A stretch of 64,000 bases of DNA, taken from NCBI RefSeq assembly GCF_006516955.1, contig NZ_VHLG01000008.1, positions 62,001 through 126,000 of the forward strand, read 5' to 3'. Of the stretch, positions 1 through 8,476 are shown piece after piece (position 1 is the stretch's first letter; each line of letters starts with the position of its first letter). Below the pieces are notes generated by a model. It was given only the letters and a program-made list of their open reading frames with translations, was not told where the DNA came from and did no database searches. The stretch is from Martelella alba. Lineage in GTDB: Bacteria > Pseudomonadota > Alphaproteobacteria > Rhizobiales > Rhizobiaceae. The position numbers and the translations under genes were made by a program.

Positions 1-319
1 TGCCTTCCTGCTGACGCGGCTGAGAACCTGCCCCGCCAGACGTCATTTTCATGTCTGAATCGCGGTCTATCTGCTCTAGAATCAGCCTCAGGTCTGGCGA
101 TAGCGACATCAGACTGCGCATGCGTTTGATGTCGCGATTGCGCACAGAAGCGAAGACTTCCCGCCAGAAATCACCGCGCTCGGCAAATTCATTCCGCCAC
201 CTCACATTGCGTTCTTCAATCTTGCGCCGCCGCTCAGCGGCAGCGTCTGTTTCTGGCACCGGCTCGCTGGTCGAAGACCGGGCTGCGGACGCGGCTGTGT
301 GTTCATTATTGGCTCTCAT
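1..319 (-). CDS. Hypothetical protein, C-terminus beyond window
   Basis: The reverse strand is open from an ATG at 319 to the window edge, giving at least 106 residues with no stop. A strong ribosome-binding site (AGGGGGAG) lies about 6 bases upstream of this ATG. The product starts MRANNEHTAASAARSS, has an Ala/Ser/Glu-rich head, then a charged stretch rich in Arg and Glu around residues 30-65 and a predicted helical segment (MRSLMSLSPDLRLILEQ). There is no signal peptide or membrane segment. I do not recognise a family. The alternative is a plus-strand ORF at 51-335, but that is Arg/Ser-rich and lacks a ribosome-binding site, so I treat it as a shadow. Confidence 0.55.
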   Translation of the reverse strand, partial: MRANNEHTAASAARSSTSEPVPETDAAAERRRKIEERNVRWRNEFAERGDFWREVFASVRNRDIKRMRSLMSLSPDLRLILEQIDRDSDMKMTSGGAGSQPRQQEG

Positions 320-423
320 ACTCAACTCCCCCTGATCGCTCGGCATGGTTTGCCGATGGGAAGAAAGTAATAAAAGGGAAAATGAACTAAAATTCGTGTT
401 TTTCGATAGTCCGGAGATCCAGC

Positions 424-1026
424 CTAAAGCCCGAAGAAGCTCCGGTTCATCGCCGCCCATTGCAGCAGGATCACGGTCTTGGCATCGACAATTTCGCCGG
501 AAACGACCATGGCAATTGCCTCATCAAAACCGATGGTGACAATCTCCAGATCCTCGTTTTCCTCGTCGAGCCCACCGCCTTCGGCGACCCGCATGCCAGC
601 ATCGACAATAGTGGCATAACAGTGGATATGTTCCGTCATCAGGCCAGGCGCGGTAAGGGTCGTGAGCACGTGGTGGAGTGCCTCAACACGAAAGCCCGTT
701 TCCTCCAGAACTTCCCGCTGCGCCGCTTTCAGCGGCACTTCGCCATCATCGATCAGACCGGCCGCCACCTCAAGCATGAAACCATCGCCATCCATGCTCA
801 GATAGGCCGGCATGCGAAACTGCCGCACGAATACAAACTTGCCGAGATCTCGATCAAATACCAGAACCGCAGCGGCTTCGGGCCGCATGCAGACTTCCCA
901 AGTCACCTCATAGGCTTCACCATTCGCCTTTGCATAGGAGAAACGATAGGCATTGAGTGTCGTCCAGCCGCTATAGATCTGTTTCGTCTCAAGAATACTG
1001 ACACGGTCTGATGTCTTATCGGTCAT
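424..1026 (-). CDS. NUDIX hydrolase, ADP-ribose/GDP-mannose pyrophosphatase type
   Basis: This is a 200-residue NUDIX enzyme that probably cleaves a nucleoside diphosphate sugar such as ADP-ribose. A complete Nudix box (GX5EX7REUXEEXGU) spans residues 90-112, with the catalytic REVLEETGF in the middle. The segment after it (TLTAPGLMTEHIHCY) resembles the NudF/NudK branch, where a Pro-Gly-x-x-x-Glu signature is linked to ADP-ribose or GDP-mannose use. I chose the ATG at 1026 (MTDKTSD) over the upstream one at 1104 because the extra 26 residues look non-coding and the family starts near here. It is divergent from rlmJ. The exact substrate cannot be told from sequence. Confidence 0.88.
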   Translation of the reverse strand: MTDKTSDRVSILETKQIYSGWTTLNAYRFSYAKANGEAYEVTWEVCMRPEAAAVLVFDRDLGKFVFVRQFRMPAYLSMDGDGFMLEVAAGLIDDGEVPLKAAQREVLEETGFRVEALHHVLTTLTAPGLMTEHIHCYATIVDAGMRVAEGGGLDEENEDLEIVTIGFDEAIAMVVSGEIVDAKTVILLQWAAMNRSFFGL

Positions 1027-1230
1027 TCCCAATCCATTTCCGGCCTCAGTCAGGCCCGTTTCTCGCACGGCACTGCAAAATCGCACTGCAACCGCTCTTA
1101 GCAATGCGGCGCGCCCGTGTCACCAGTCCCGCCGCCACTCCACTTGTCTTTCACCGGCCACACACCTAAGAACTATCCGAAGGCGCGGCGAGCCATATCA
1201 GCGTCGCGCGATGCGAGAAGCGAGCCATCT

Positions 1231-2097
1231 ATGAATTATCGCCACATCTACCACGCCGGAAATTTCGCTGATGTGTTCAAACACGCAATCTTTGCGCGGA
1301 TGATCACCTATTTTCAGCGCAAGGAGGCCGCCTTTCGCATCCTTGACACCCATGCCGGGATCGGCCTTTACGACCTGACCTCAGACGAAGCACAGAAGAC
1401 CGGCGAATGGCGCGAGGGCATTGCCCGCCTGCTGGAGGCGGATCTCTCCCCCGTGACCGCCGATCTGCTGGCGCCTTATCTTCAAAGCGTCAGAACACTC
1501 AATCCCGAAGGCGGCATCAATCGCTATCCAGGCTCCCCCATGCTCGCCCGCCACCTGATGCGGCCACAGGACCGGCTTTCGGCCATCGAGCTCCACCCGG
1601 AAGATGCCGGGCACCTGCACGCCCTGTTTTCCGGCGACCATCAGGTTCGCGTGACCGAGCTTGACGGCTGGCTGTCGCTCGGCAGCCATCTGCCGCCGAA
1701 AGAACGTCGCGGCCTCGTTCTTGTCGATCCGCCCTTCGAGCGCGACGGCGAGTTCGACCGCATGGTTGTCGGCCTTGCCCGGGCCTGGCGGCGTTTTGCC
1801 ACCGGCACCTACTGCTTCTGGTATCCGCTGAAAAAGGGCGCACCGGTCAAGGAATTTCATGGTGCGCTCGAAGCGCTGAAAATCCCGAAAGTCCTCTGCG
1901 CCGAAATGTCGGTCAAAAGCGACCGCAACACGACCGGGCTGACAGGAACCGGCATGATCATCGTCAATCCGCCCTTCACACTGAAACAGGAACTGCATGC
2001 CATATTACCGGAGATGAAGGACATTCTGGCTCAGGACCGCTTCGCCAGCCAGCGCTGCTTCTGGATCACCGGAGAACATATTACCGAGGAAGACTGA
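1231..2097 (+). CDS. rlmJ: 23S rRNA (adenine2030-N6)-methyltransferase
   Basis: RlmJ (YhiR family) methylates N6 of A2030 of 23S rRNA using S-adenosylmethionine. The 288-residue product starts with the canonical MNYRHIYHAGNFADVFKH, which fixes the start at 1231; the upstream in-frame extension from 1117 is unlike the family. A SAM-binding segment (ILDTHAGIGLYD) lies near residue 35, and the catalytic amino-methyltransferase motif DPPF is at residues 166-169, matching the DPPY of the E. coli enzyme. Length agrees with the family (about 280). The GST gene begins two bases after its stop, so the two are probably co-transcribed. Confidence 0.93.
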   Translation: MNYRHIYHAGNFADVFKHAIFARMITYFQRKEAAFRILDTHAGIGLYDLTSDEAQKTGEWREGIARLLEADLSPVTADLLAPYLQSVRTLNPEGGINRYPGSPMLARHLMRPQDRLSAIELHPEDAGHLHALFSGDHQVRVTELDGWLSLGSHLPPKERRGLVLVDPPFERDGEFDRMVVGLARAWRRFATGTYCFWYPLKKGAPVKEFHGALEALKIPKVLCAEMSVKSDRNTTGLTGTGMIIVNPPFTLKQELHAILPEMKDILAQDRFASQRCFWITGEHITEED

Positions 2098-2098
2098 T

Positions 2099-2701
2099 AT
2101 GATGAAACTCTATTGCTCGCCCGCCTCACCCTATTCCGCCAAGGTTCGCATGGCCGCCCGCTATCTTGCACTGCCGATCGAGGAAGTGCATGTCGCCACG
2201 CCTGAGAACCCGGCTGAGCTGCTGGCGGTCAACCCGCTGGGCAAAATCCCGACACTCGTGAGCGAAGACGGCGAATCCTTTTTCGACAGCCGCGTCATCA
2301 TGCACTACATGGACAGCCTCAGCGAAGACGCACACATCTATCCGCACAGCGCCGAAAAGCGTGCCCGTGTCGAACGCATGGAAGCGCTTTGTGACGGCAT
2401 TACCGATGCAGCCCTGCTGGTGGTTTATGAGACCCGGTTCCGCTCGCCGGAAACCTGGCACGGTCCATGGGTCGAACGTCAGTGGGAAAAGGTCCGCCGC
2501 GGCCTCGATGTGCTGGAAGCCGATCCGCCGAAGATCGGCAACAAGCTCAATGCCGGTCATTTTGCCCTTGCAAGCCTGCTTGCCTATCTGATGATCCGCT
2601 TCCCCGGCCAGTGGGAGGAAGCGCGCGTACGGCTGACGGAATGGCCCGCAGCTTTCCAGGAACGCTTTCCCGCCTTTGCCGACACCCGCCCGAAGGTTTA
2701 G
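2099..2701 (+). CDS. Glutathione S-transferase family protein
   Basis: This is a 200-residue cytosolic GST. The N-terminal thioredoxin-like domain begins MKLYCSPASPYSAKVR, with a Ser/Cys glutathione-activating region at residues 6-13; the glutathione-binding loop NPLGKIPTLV is at 45-54, followed by SRVIMHYMD in place of the usual ES-x-x-I. The C-terminal part is all-helical. Two ATG codons occur in tandem (2099 and 2102), with GAGGA about 9 bases upstream. It follows rlmJ by a single base, suggesting one transcript. The substrate is unknown; detoxification or stress protection is a family-level inference. Confidence 0.88.
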   Translation: MMKLYCSPASPYSAKVRMAARYLALPIEEVHVATPENPAELLAVNPLGKIPTLVSEDGESFFDSRVIMHYMDSLSEDAHIYPHSAEKRARVERMEALCDGITDAALLVVYETRFRSPETWHGPWVERQWEKVRRGLDVLEADPPKIGNKLNAGHFALASLLAYLMIRFPGQWEEARVRLTEWPAAFQERFPAFADTRPKV

Positions 2702-2768
2702 GCCGTTTTCAGCAAAACCGGACCCCGGTTTCCATGCGGAAACATGGAAAAGCTCTGAAACAGCAGAA

Positions 2769-2792
2769 AGCCCGCCGGTTTCCCGACGGGCT
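2769..2792 (-). repeat. Duplicated terminator hairpin, distal copy
   Basis: A 24-base hairpin with AGCCCG...CGGGCT arms (one mismatch) that repeats the hairpin at 3000-3023 with a single base difference. Read on the minus strand it is followed by TTTCTGCTGTTT, so this copy retains the T-run of what looks like the original terminator of the outer-membrane protein gene. Confidence 0.7.
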
Positions 2793-2999
2793 CAGATTGC
2801 TGACAAACCTTGCTCCTTTTTCTGACGTCATGCCTGTGCTTGTCACAGGCATCCAGCCGACGCGCGTCCGCGCGGCGAAAGGACTGATCTATTCAATGCC
2901 TTATGAATCTGGATCCCCGTGACAAGCACGGGGATGACGACAGAGGGAGGGGCTGTGCCACATCAAACATGCAATATGAATGGCTTTGTCAACAGTCTA
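2793..2999. mobile_element. MITE-like palindromic element, copy 1
   Basis: This 207-bp non-coding element is almost identical to the element at 37266-37472 and related, in reverse, to 62547-62743. The ends form an imperfect terminal inverted repeat: CAGATTGCTGACAAACC on the left, and the complement of GGCTTTGTCAACAGTCT on the right. Inside are two perfect 9-bp-stem hairpins, ATGCCTGTG/CACAGGCAT near 2830 and ATCCCCGTG/CACGGGGAT near 2923, resembling the intergenic palindromic repeats common in rhizobia (RIME-type). It is flanked on both sides by copies of the same terminator hairpin. No transposase is encoded, so any movement would need one in trans. Confidence 0.75.
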
Positions 3000-3023
3000 A
3001 GCCCGCCGGTTTCCCGGCGGGCT
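3000..3023 (-). terminator. Terminator hairpin of omp gene, proximal copy
   Basis: A perfect AGCCCGCCGG/CCGGCGGGCT stem with a 4-base loop, 36 bases past the stop of the minus-strand outer-membrane protein gene. On the minus strand the following bases are TAGACTGTTGAC from the inserted element, so it has no T-run; the T-run is on the distal copy at 2769. It is palindromic and could also stop plus-strand transcripts coming from the GST gene. Confidence 0.7.
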
Positions 3024-3058
3024 TTCGTGTCGCAGTCGCGACAATGATCTGCATCAGA

Positions 3059-3706
3059 TCAGAAGTGGAAGGCAAGACCGGCCTTGATAGTGTTTTCCTC
3101 AAAGCCCTTCTTGTAGCTGCCAGAGCTCAGATTATAGGTCTGATCGCCGTAATCCGTGTAACGATATTCAAGACGTGCCGACAGGTTGTCGGTGATCATC
3201 GCTTCAGCACCGGCACCAACCGTGTAGCCCCATGCACCTTCGCTCTTGCTCGAGCTGTAGTCGACAGCCTTGGTGTCCGTTGCGGCGACACCGGCAGTGC
3301 CGTAAATCAGAACCGGGTCGAGCGAATAGCCGACACGCCCGCGCATCGAGCCGTTCCAGCCCTGTTCGAAATGGGCGGCCCCGATGGTCTGCTCCTGGCT
3401 CGAATTCGAAAGATCGCCTTCAACGCCGTAGACAACCGAACCGTCCTGAAGGTTGTAACCGCCGAACAGCGTTCCGCCAAAGCCAGAGGCGTTGAAATCA
3501 CCACCATTGAAAGTGCCCCAGTCATAATTGAGGGCGCCACCGACATAAGCACCACCCCAGTTATTGGTCTTGGGGGCGCTGTAGGTCATTGCCGGGGCCG
3601 GCTCATAGGACTGGGTGTTTACGACTGCATCTGCAGCCGATGCAACGCCGGCGCCCATCGCGGTGGAAGCGGCAGCGGCGAGAAGAGTCTTTGTCCAGAT
3701 CCGCAT
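3059..3706 (-). CDS. Outer membrane beta-barrel protein, Omp25/31-like
   Basis: A 215-residue porin-like 8-stranded barrel of the Omp25/Omp31/RopB type that is common in Rhizobiales surface layers. Residues 1-24 are a signal peptide ending in ASA before ADAVVN. The mature protein has the family opening NNWGGAYVGG, alternating amphipathic strands, the motif RLEYRYTDYG near 180, and ends in Phe (GLAFHF), the usual signal for the BAM machinery. AAGGAG lies 7 bases before the ATG. It is monocistronic and divergent from the SDR-uvrC operon across an AT-rich region with paired palindromes. Confidence 0.92.
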   Translation of the reverse strand: MRIWTKTLLAAAASTAMGAGVASAADAVVNTQSYEPAPAMTYSAPKTNNWGGAYVGGALNYDWGTFNGGDFNASGFGGTLFGGYNLQDGSVVYGVEGDLSNSSQEQTIGAAHFEQGWNGSMRGRVGYSLDPVLIYGTAGVAATDTKAVDYSSSKSEGAWGYTVGAGAEAMITDNLSARLEYRYTDYGDQTYNLSSGSYKKGFEENTIKAGLAFHF

Positions 3707-3847
3707 CTTAATTCTCCTTGGTCAATTCAGACCGGTCGGGTGGCCGCTATACTACGATCCGTCAACCCTCATCCCGGCTCTGCTTGTATAAATTAAATAG
3801 GATTGCGCCTGGAAAATAGCAATATTACGAATTTTTTGTGGTGATTT

Positions 3848-3905
3848 ATAGTTAACACTATATTTAAATTTGACGCAGAAGAACCTAGATTATAGTTAAT
3901 ACTAT
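3848..3905. promoter_or_regulatory. Paired palindromes ATAGT-N4-ACTAT
   Basis: Two inverted repeats with the same form, ATAGTTAACACTAT at 3848-3861 and ATAGTTAATACTAT at 3892-3905, are 44 bp apart start to start. They lie in the AT-rich region between the divergent omp gene (start 3706) and the SDR gene (start 4068). Paired, nearly identical dyads suggest a DNA-binding regulator of one or both genes, but I cannot name it. The rest of 3707-4067 contains no convincing ORF. Confidence 0.5.
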
Positions 3906-4067
3906 GTAAATGTAATGAATACAAAGACGAGATGAAAATTTAAACCAACAACAAGACAAAATAACATTCAACACTCCTTCCAAAATGACAGAAGTGTAAC
4001 CCTTCCCCCTGCAATAGATTCACCTATATGAAGGGACTGCAATTCGTTCATGGCGTGGAGAATGACA

Positions 4068-4835
4068 ATGCCGGCCGCCTTCAAGAGCACCGTTCTGGTT
4101 ACAGGGGCGGCCCGTCGACTGGGACGGGCAATCGCTTTCGATCTGGCGAAATCCGGCCACAATGTGGCAGTGCACGCCCACCGCTCGCACGATGAAGCCA
4201 AGGCACTTGTCGACGCGATTGTGCAAGGTGGCGGTCACGCCGCCTTCTTTCAGGCAGACCTCACCGATCCAGCACAAACGGATGGTCTTCTGAAAGACGT
4301 TGCAGACAGGCTCGGGCCGGTAGACCTTCTTGTCAACAATGCCTCCATTTTCATGGATGACAGTGCGGAAGCCTTCGACGCCGCTCGCTTTGAAGCCCAC
4401 TTTGCCATCCACCTCAAGGCACCACTGATTCTCGGTGCCGCGATGCTGCGCCAGCTTCCGAAAAACCAGAACGGCCTGATCGTCAACATGATCGATCAGC
4501 GCGTCTTTGCCCTCAATCCCCGCTTCTTCAGCTACACGCTTTCCAAGTCCGCCCTGTGGACCGCCACCCAGACCATGGCGCAGGCCTTTGCACCGCGCAT
4601 CCGCGTCAATGCCATCGGTCCCGGTCCCAGCATGAAGAGTGAACGGCAGGCGCAGGAAGACTTCGACCGGCAGATTGACGGTCTCATCCTGAAACGCGGC
4701 CCTGGCCTTGATGAATTCGGACGTACCATTCGCTTTCTTTTTGACACGCCCTCGATTACCGGCCAGATGATCGCCCTTGATGGCGGCCAGCATCTTGCCT
4801 GGGAGACGCCGGATGTGACAGGAATACCGGAATGA
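4068..4835 (+). CDS. SDR-family oxidoreductase, pteridine reductase-like
   Basis: A 255-residue short-chain dehydrogenase. The cofactor motif is TGAARRLG, i.e. TGxxxRxG, which in this superfamily is typical of pteridine reductases (PTR1/FolM) and NADPH use; NNAS near residue 92 and the catalytic YTLSK (Y-x-x-x-K) around 154-158 are intact. A dihydropteridine or dihydrofolate reductase role is therefore plausible but not proven. The ATG at 4068 is chosen because GGAGA lies 6 bases upstream; in-frame ATGs at 4050 and 4062 are alternatives. The gene overlaps uvrC by 4 bases (ATGA), so they are translationally coupled. Confidence 0.86.
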   Translation: MPAAFKSTVLVTGAARRLGRAIAFDLAKSGHNVAVHAHRSHDEAKALVDAIVQGGGHAAFFQADLTDPAQTDGLLKDVADRLGPVDLLVNNASIFMDDSAEAFDAARFEAHFAIHLKAPLILGAAMLRQLPKNQNGLIVNMIDQRVFALNPRFFSYTLSKSALWTATQTMAQAFAPRIRVNAIGPGPSMKSERQAQEDFDRQIDGLILKRGPGLDEFGRTIRFLFDTPSITGQMIALDGGQHLAWETPDVTGIPE

Positions 4836-6859
4836 CAAGCAAATCTCCGGCCGATGGCGGCATCATCTATGAAGACGACGACAATGATGCCGAGACGGTC
4901 GAGGCTCAGCCGGCCGGGGCAAGCACTGCAATCTCGTGGAATGATGGCAAGCTTGTTGAACACGACCTGAAGGGCGCGGAACTGATCGGCGAATTCGTCA
5001 AGCACCTGCCGAACAGTCCCGGCGTCTACCGGATGATGAATGCCAACGGTGATGTGCTTTATGTCGGCAAGGCCCGATCACTGAAGAAACGCGTCACCAA
5101 CTATGCGCAAGGGCGCGGGCACTCCAACCGCATCACCCGGATGATCACCCAGACCGCGCATATGGAATTTGTCACGACGCGCACGGAGACGGAAGCCCTC
5201 CTTCTCGAAGCCAATCTTATCAAAAGGTTGCGACCTCGTTTTAATGTTCTTCTTCGCGATGACAAATCCTTTCCCTATATTCTGATTACCGGCGATCACC
5301 GGGCTCCGGCGCTCTACAAGCATCGCGGCGCGCGGGCGCGAAAGGGCGATTATTTCGGCCCCTTTGCCTCCGCCAGTGCGGTTGGACGTACGATCAACGC
5401 CATGCAGCGCGCCTTCCTGATCCGCTCCTGCACCGACAGTGTTTTCGAAAGCCGCACGCGTCCTTGCTTGCTGTTTCAGATCAAGCGTTGTGCCGGCCCC
5501 TGCACCAACGAGATCCCGCCGGAAGAATATGACCGTCTGATTGACGAGGCCCGCGCCTTCCTCTCTGGCAAGAGCCAGAGCGTTCAGGGCCAGCTTGCCA
5601 CCGCCATGAATGCGGCGGCCGAGGATCTCGATTTCGAGCGCGCTGCGGTCTATCGCGACCGTCTTGCCGCCCTCTCCCATGTACTCGGTCGTCAAGACGT
5701 CAATCCGAGCGGGATCGAGGAAGCGGATGTGTTTGCGATCCACCATGAAGGCGGGCTTTGCTGCATTCAGGTCTTCTTCTTCCGCACCGGGCAGAACTGG
5801 GGCAACCGTGCCTATTTCCCGAAAGCCGATCCGACGCTCAGCGGCGCGGAAATTCTCAATGCCTTCCTCGCCCAGTTCTACGATGACAAGCCTGTTCCGC
5901 GGCAGATCCTGCTGTCGGAGGACATTGAAGAGATGACGCTTCTGGAGGAGGCGCTGTCCGAACGCGCCGGACGCCGGGTGCAGATCGCCGTGCCAAAACG
6001 CGGCGAAAAGCGCGATGTCGTTGCCCAGGTGGAAGCCAATGCCCGTGAGGCGCATGGGCGCAAGCTGGCGGAAACGGCAACCCAGACCCGGCTTCTTGCC
6101 GGTTTCGCCGAAACATTTGGCCTTGGCTATGCACCTCGCCGGATCGAGATCTACGACAACTCCCACATCATGGGCACCAATGCCGTTGGCGGCATGGTGG
6201 TTGCCGGACCGGATGGTTTCGTCAAAGGCCAGTATCGCAAGTTCAATATCCGCTCGACCGATATCACGCCCGGCGATGACTTCGGCATGATGCGCGAAGT
6301 CATGACCCGCCGCTTCACCCGGCTGATCAAGGAACATGGCATTCCCGACCGCTCCGCGCCGCCTGCCACCGACAGCGAGGACGATGCCGCCTTCCCGGCC
6401 TGGCCGGATGTGATTCTCATTGACGGCGGCCAGGGCCAGATGACGGCCGTGCGGGCAATCCTTGACGAGCTTGGCATTCGCAATGCCGTCACCGCGATCG
6501 GTATCGCCAAGGGCGCTGACCGTGAGGCGGGCCGCGAGCGTTTCTTCATGGATGGCCGCGCCGATTTTTCCCTGCCGCCGCGCGACCCGGTGCTTTACTT
6601 CATCCAGCGCCTGCGCGATGAGGCCCACCGCTTCGCCATCGGCTCGCACCGGGCGCGGCGCAAGAAGGCGCTGGTCAAGAACCCGCTCGACGAAATCGCC
6701 GGCATCGGCCCGTCCAGAAAGCGGGCGCTCTTGCAGCATTTCGGCACGGCCAAGGCGGTCTCACGTGCGGGCGTAAGCGATCTCACATCCGTCGATGGCA
6801 TTTCCGAAGCCATGGCTAAGCTGATCTACAATCATTTCAACGATAATGGCAGCGAATAG
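4832..6859 (+). CDS. uvrC: Excinuclease ABC subunit C
   Basis: UvrC makes the two incisions in nucleotide excision repair with UvrA and UvrB. The 675-residue product has a GIY-YIG nuclease domain (GVYRMMN at 64-70 and [14 protein letters not shown] at 75-88) for the 3' cut, a UVR motif near 255-275 ([19 protein letters not shown]) for UvrB contact, the RNase H-like C-terminal nuclease ([17 protein letters not shown] and [11 protein letters not shown]) for the 5' cut, and a helix-hairpin-helix end ([17 protein letters not shown]). It carries an acidic N-terminal extension of about 50 residues ahead of the GIY-YIG domain, as in many alphaproteobacteria. It is second in the SDR-uvrC unit. Confidence 0.97.
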   Translation: MTSKSPADGGIIYEDDDNDAETVEAQPAGASTAISWNDGKLVEHDLKGAELIGEFVKHLPNSPGVYRMMNANGDVLYVGKARSLKKRVTNYAQGRGHSNRITRMITQTAHMEFVTTRTETEALLLEANLIKRLRPRFNVLLRDDKSFPYILITGDHRAPALYKHRGARARKGDYFGPFASASAVGRTINAMQRAFLIRSCTDSVFESRTRPCLLFQIKRCAGPCTNEIPPEEYDRLIDEARAFLSGKSQSVQGQLATAMNAAAEDLDFERAAVYRDRLAALSHVLGRQDVNPSGIEEADVFAIHHEGGLCCIQVFFFRTGQNWGNRAYFPKADPTLSGAEILNAFLAQFYDDKPVPRQILLSEDIEEMTLLEEALSERAGRRVQIAVPKRGEKRDVVAQVEANAREAHGRKLAETATQTRLLAGFAETFGLGYAPRRIEIYDNSHIMGTNAVGGMVVAGPDGFVKGQYRKFNIRSTDITPGDDFGMMREVMTRRFTRLIKEHGIPDRSAPPATDSEDDAAFPAWPDVILIDGGQGQMTAVRAILDELGIRNAVTAIGIAKGADREAGRERFFMDGRADFSLPPRDPVLYFIQRLRDEAHRFAIGSHRARRKKALVKNPLDEIAGIGPSRKRALLQHFGTAKAVSRAGVSDLTSVDGISEAMAKLIYNHFNDNGSE

Positions 6860-7045
6860 ACGAAATGTGGCTTTGCCGCCTCAGAGACAAAGTTTAACAA
6901 ATTCATGATTGACCGGCGTGGCCGACGCTCCCAATTCTGGTAAACTCCGCAGTAATGTTCGAATTGATTATCAAACCGGCCTCTCCCAGCCGGCGCACAA
7001 GGCGCCCCCTCCCAAAAAAGGGCGGCGAAATGATGGAATAAAGTC

Positions 7046-7642
7046 ATGGCCTCCAAAGCGCTGAATATCCCGAACCTTTTGACCTATGGCCGTATCCTTG
7101 CGGTTCCGCTGATCGTGCTGTGCTTTTTCGTTCAGGGCGACCTGTCGAGCTCGGACCCGGCGCGCTGGACGGCGCTGGCCATCTTCATCCTCGCCTCGGT
7201 GACGGATTTCTTTGACGGCTATCTGGCGCGCGCCTGGAATCAGCAATCCAATATCGGCCGCATGCTCGACCCGATCGCCGACAAGCTGTTGGTATCGACT
7301 TGCCTGCTGCTGCTGGCCGCCGATGTGGAGCGCGTCATTGCCGGATGGACCCTTTGGGCGGCAATCATCATCCTCTGCCGCGAAGTGCTTGTCTCGGGGC
7401 TGCGCGAATATCTCGCAACGCTTTCGGTTTCCGTTCCCGTCACCCGGATCGCCAAATGGAAGACGACCTTCCAGATGATCGCGATCGGCATGCTGCTGGC
7501 GGGACCGGCTGGCGACAAGATCTTCCCCTACACAACCAGTCTCGGCATCGCCCTTTTGTGGGTCGCCGCCGTACTGACCATGTATACCGGCTACGACTAT
7601 TTCCGGGCCGGCCTGAAACATGTGGTGGAGGCGGAGAAGTGA
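7046..7642 (+). CDS. pgsA: CDP-diacylglycerol-glycerol-3-phosphate 3-phosphatidyltransferase
   Basis: PgsA makes phosphatidylglycerol phosphate, the committed step to phosphatidylglycerol and cardiolipin, in the inner membrane. The 198-residue product starts NIPNLLTYGRI, has four to five hydrophobic segments, and carries the complete CDP-alcohol phosphotransferase signature DGX2ARX8GX3DX3D at residues 57-79 with all three metal-binding Asp residues. A second conserved part is KWKTTFQM near residue 139. The stop overlaps the GTG start of moaD by 3 bases. The upstream 186 bp (6860-7045) shows no other gene. Confidence 0.95.
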   Translation: MASKALNIPNLLTYGRILAVPLIVLCFFVQGDLSSSDPARWTALAIFILASVTDFFDGYLARAWNQQSNIGRMLDPIADKLLVSTCLLLLAADVERVIAGWTLWAAIIILCREVLVSGLREYLATLSVSVPVTRIAKWKTTFQMIAIGMLLAGPAGDKIFPYTTSLGIALLWVAAVLTMYTGYDYFRAGLKHVVEAEK

Positions 7643-7893
7643 CGAAACTTGTCTACTTTGCCTGGGTGCGTGAGCGCATCGGCCAGCAGGAAGAGGAAAT
7701 CGCCCTGCCCGCGACGGTTTCTACGGTTGCGGACCTGCTCGGCTTCCTGAAGCAGCGCGGCGACAATTACGCCCATGCGCTGGAACAGGAACGCTTCATC
7801 CGCGTCGCACTCGACAAGATGCATGCCGAACACGACATGCCAATCGCCGGTGCCTCCGAGATCGCCCTCTTTCCGCCGATGACGGGCGGCTGA
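7639..7893 (+). CDS. moaD: Molybdopterin synthase small subunit
   Basis: MoaD is the ubiquitin-like sulfur carrier that, as a C-terminal thiocarboxylate, donates sulfur to precursor Z in molybdopterin synthase. The 84-residue product is short and ends in PPMTGG, the obligatory Gly-Gly tail, preceded by the EIALFPP strand typical of the family. It uses a GTG start at 7639 that overlaps the pgsA stop (GTGA), with GGAGGCGGAG just upstream inside pgsA; this is easily missed because it lies at the end of a longer out-of-frame ORF. moaE follows after 4 bases. Confidence 0.93.
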   Translation: MTKLVYFAWVRERIGQQEEEIALPATVSTVADLLGFLKQRGDNYAHALEQERFIRVALDKMHAEHDMPIAGASEIALFPPMTGG

Positions 7894-7897
7894 GATC

Positions 7898-8359
7898 ATG
7901 GCGGCAAAACCGACAATCCGCGTTCAGGCCGAAGATTTCGACATCACCGCCGAAATGCGTGCACTGAGCGAAGGGCGGAGGGATATCGGCGCGACGGTAA
8001 CCTTTACCGGCCTTTGCCGGGATGAGGCAGGCACGCTCGCCGCGCTTGAACTGGAGCACTATCCGGGCATGGCCGAGGCGGAAATGACCCGCATTGCCAA
8101 TGAAGCCATAGACCGCTTCTCGCTTCTCGGGCTGACGGCAATTCATCGCTTCGGCAGGATTGCGCCCGGCGAGAACATTGTTGTGGTCATTGCCGCTGCA
8201 CCGCACCGCCAAGCCGCCTTTGATGGCGCATCCTTCATGATGGACTTCCTCAAGACGTCAGCCCCCTTCTGGAAAAAGGAACACCTGACTGACGGAAGCA
8301 GCAGTAGCTGGGTCGAGGCAAAGGACAGCGACGACAGCGCAGCCCGACGCTGGGACTGA
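7898..8359 (+). CDS. moaE: Molybdopterin synthase catalytic subunit
   Basis: MoaE is the large subunit of molybdopterin synthase, converting cyclic pyranopterin monophosphate to molybdopterin together with MoaD. The 153-residue product has the family core GATVTFTGLCRDE at 31-43, HRFGRI at 83-88, and the active-site stretch FLKTSAPFWKKE at 117-128; the two lysines at 119 and 126 fall at the positions found essential in the E. coli enzyme. An acidic, Ser-rich C-terminal tail (residues 132-153) extends past the conserved fold. It is the last gene of the pgsA-moaD-moaE unit. Confidence 0.95.
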   Translation: MAAKPTIRVQAEDFDITAEMRALSEGRRDIGATVTFTGLCRDEAGTLAALELEHYPGMAEAEMTRIANEAIDRFSLLGLTAIHRFGRIAPGENIVVVIAAAPHRQAAFDGASFMMDFLKTSAPFWKKEHLTDGSSSSWVEAKDSDDSAARRWD

Positions 8360-8417
8360 AATTCTTTTTTTCACCGCCCTTGTCCCGTCATATGTCGGCG
8401 CTATGCTCTTGTCTTAT

Positions 8418-8451
8418 GGAGCGGTTCAAATCGATTGAGTCTGAACGCTCC
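8418..8451. repeat. Short palindromic intergenic hairpin
   Basis: GGAGCGGTTCA and TGAACGCTCC form a 10-bp stem with one bulged base and a 13-base loop containing a GANTC site. It lies 25 bases before the start of the downstream DJ-1/PfpI gene. Similar dyads are common between genes in rhizobia, so I regard it as a dispersed repeat rather than a gene-specific operator. Confidence 0.4.
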
Positions 8452-8476
8452 CTGATGCGGTTTTTCGAGGGAAGCC

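Noticed and set aside
2467-3796. Plus-strand ORFs across GST end, repeat and omp gene
   Set aside because: They are antisense to the omp gene or cover the non-coding repeat, with no start signals.
5078-6739. 553-residue minus-strand ORF inside uvrC
   Set aside because: It is antisense to a gene with complete UvrC motifs, has Gly/Ala/Arg-rich composition without any recognisable domain, and no ribosome-binding site; a codon-bias shadow.
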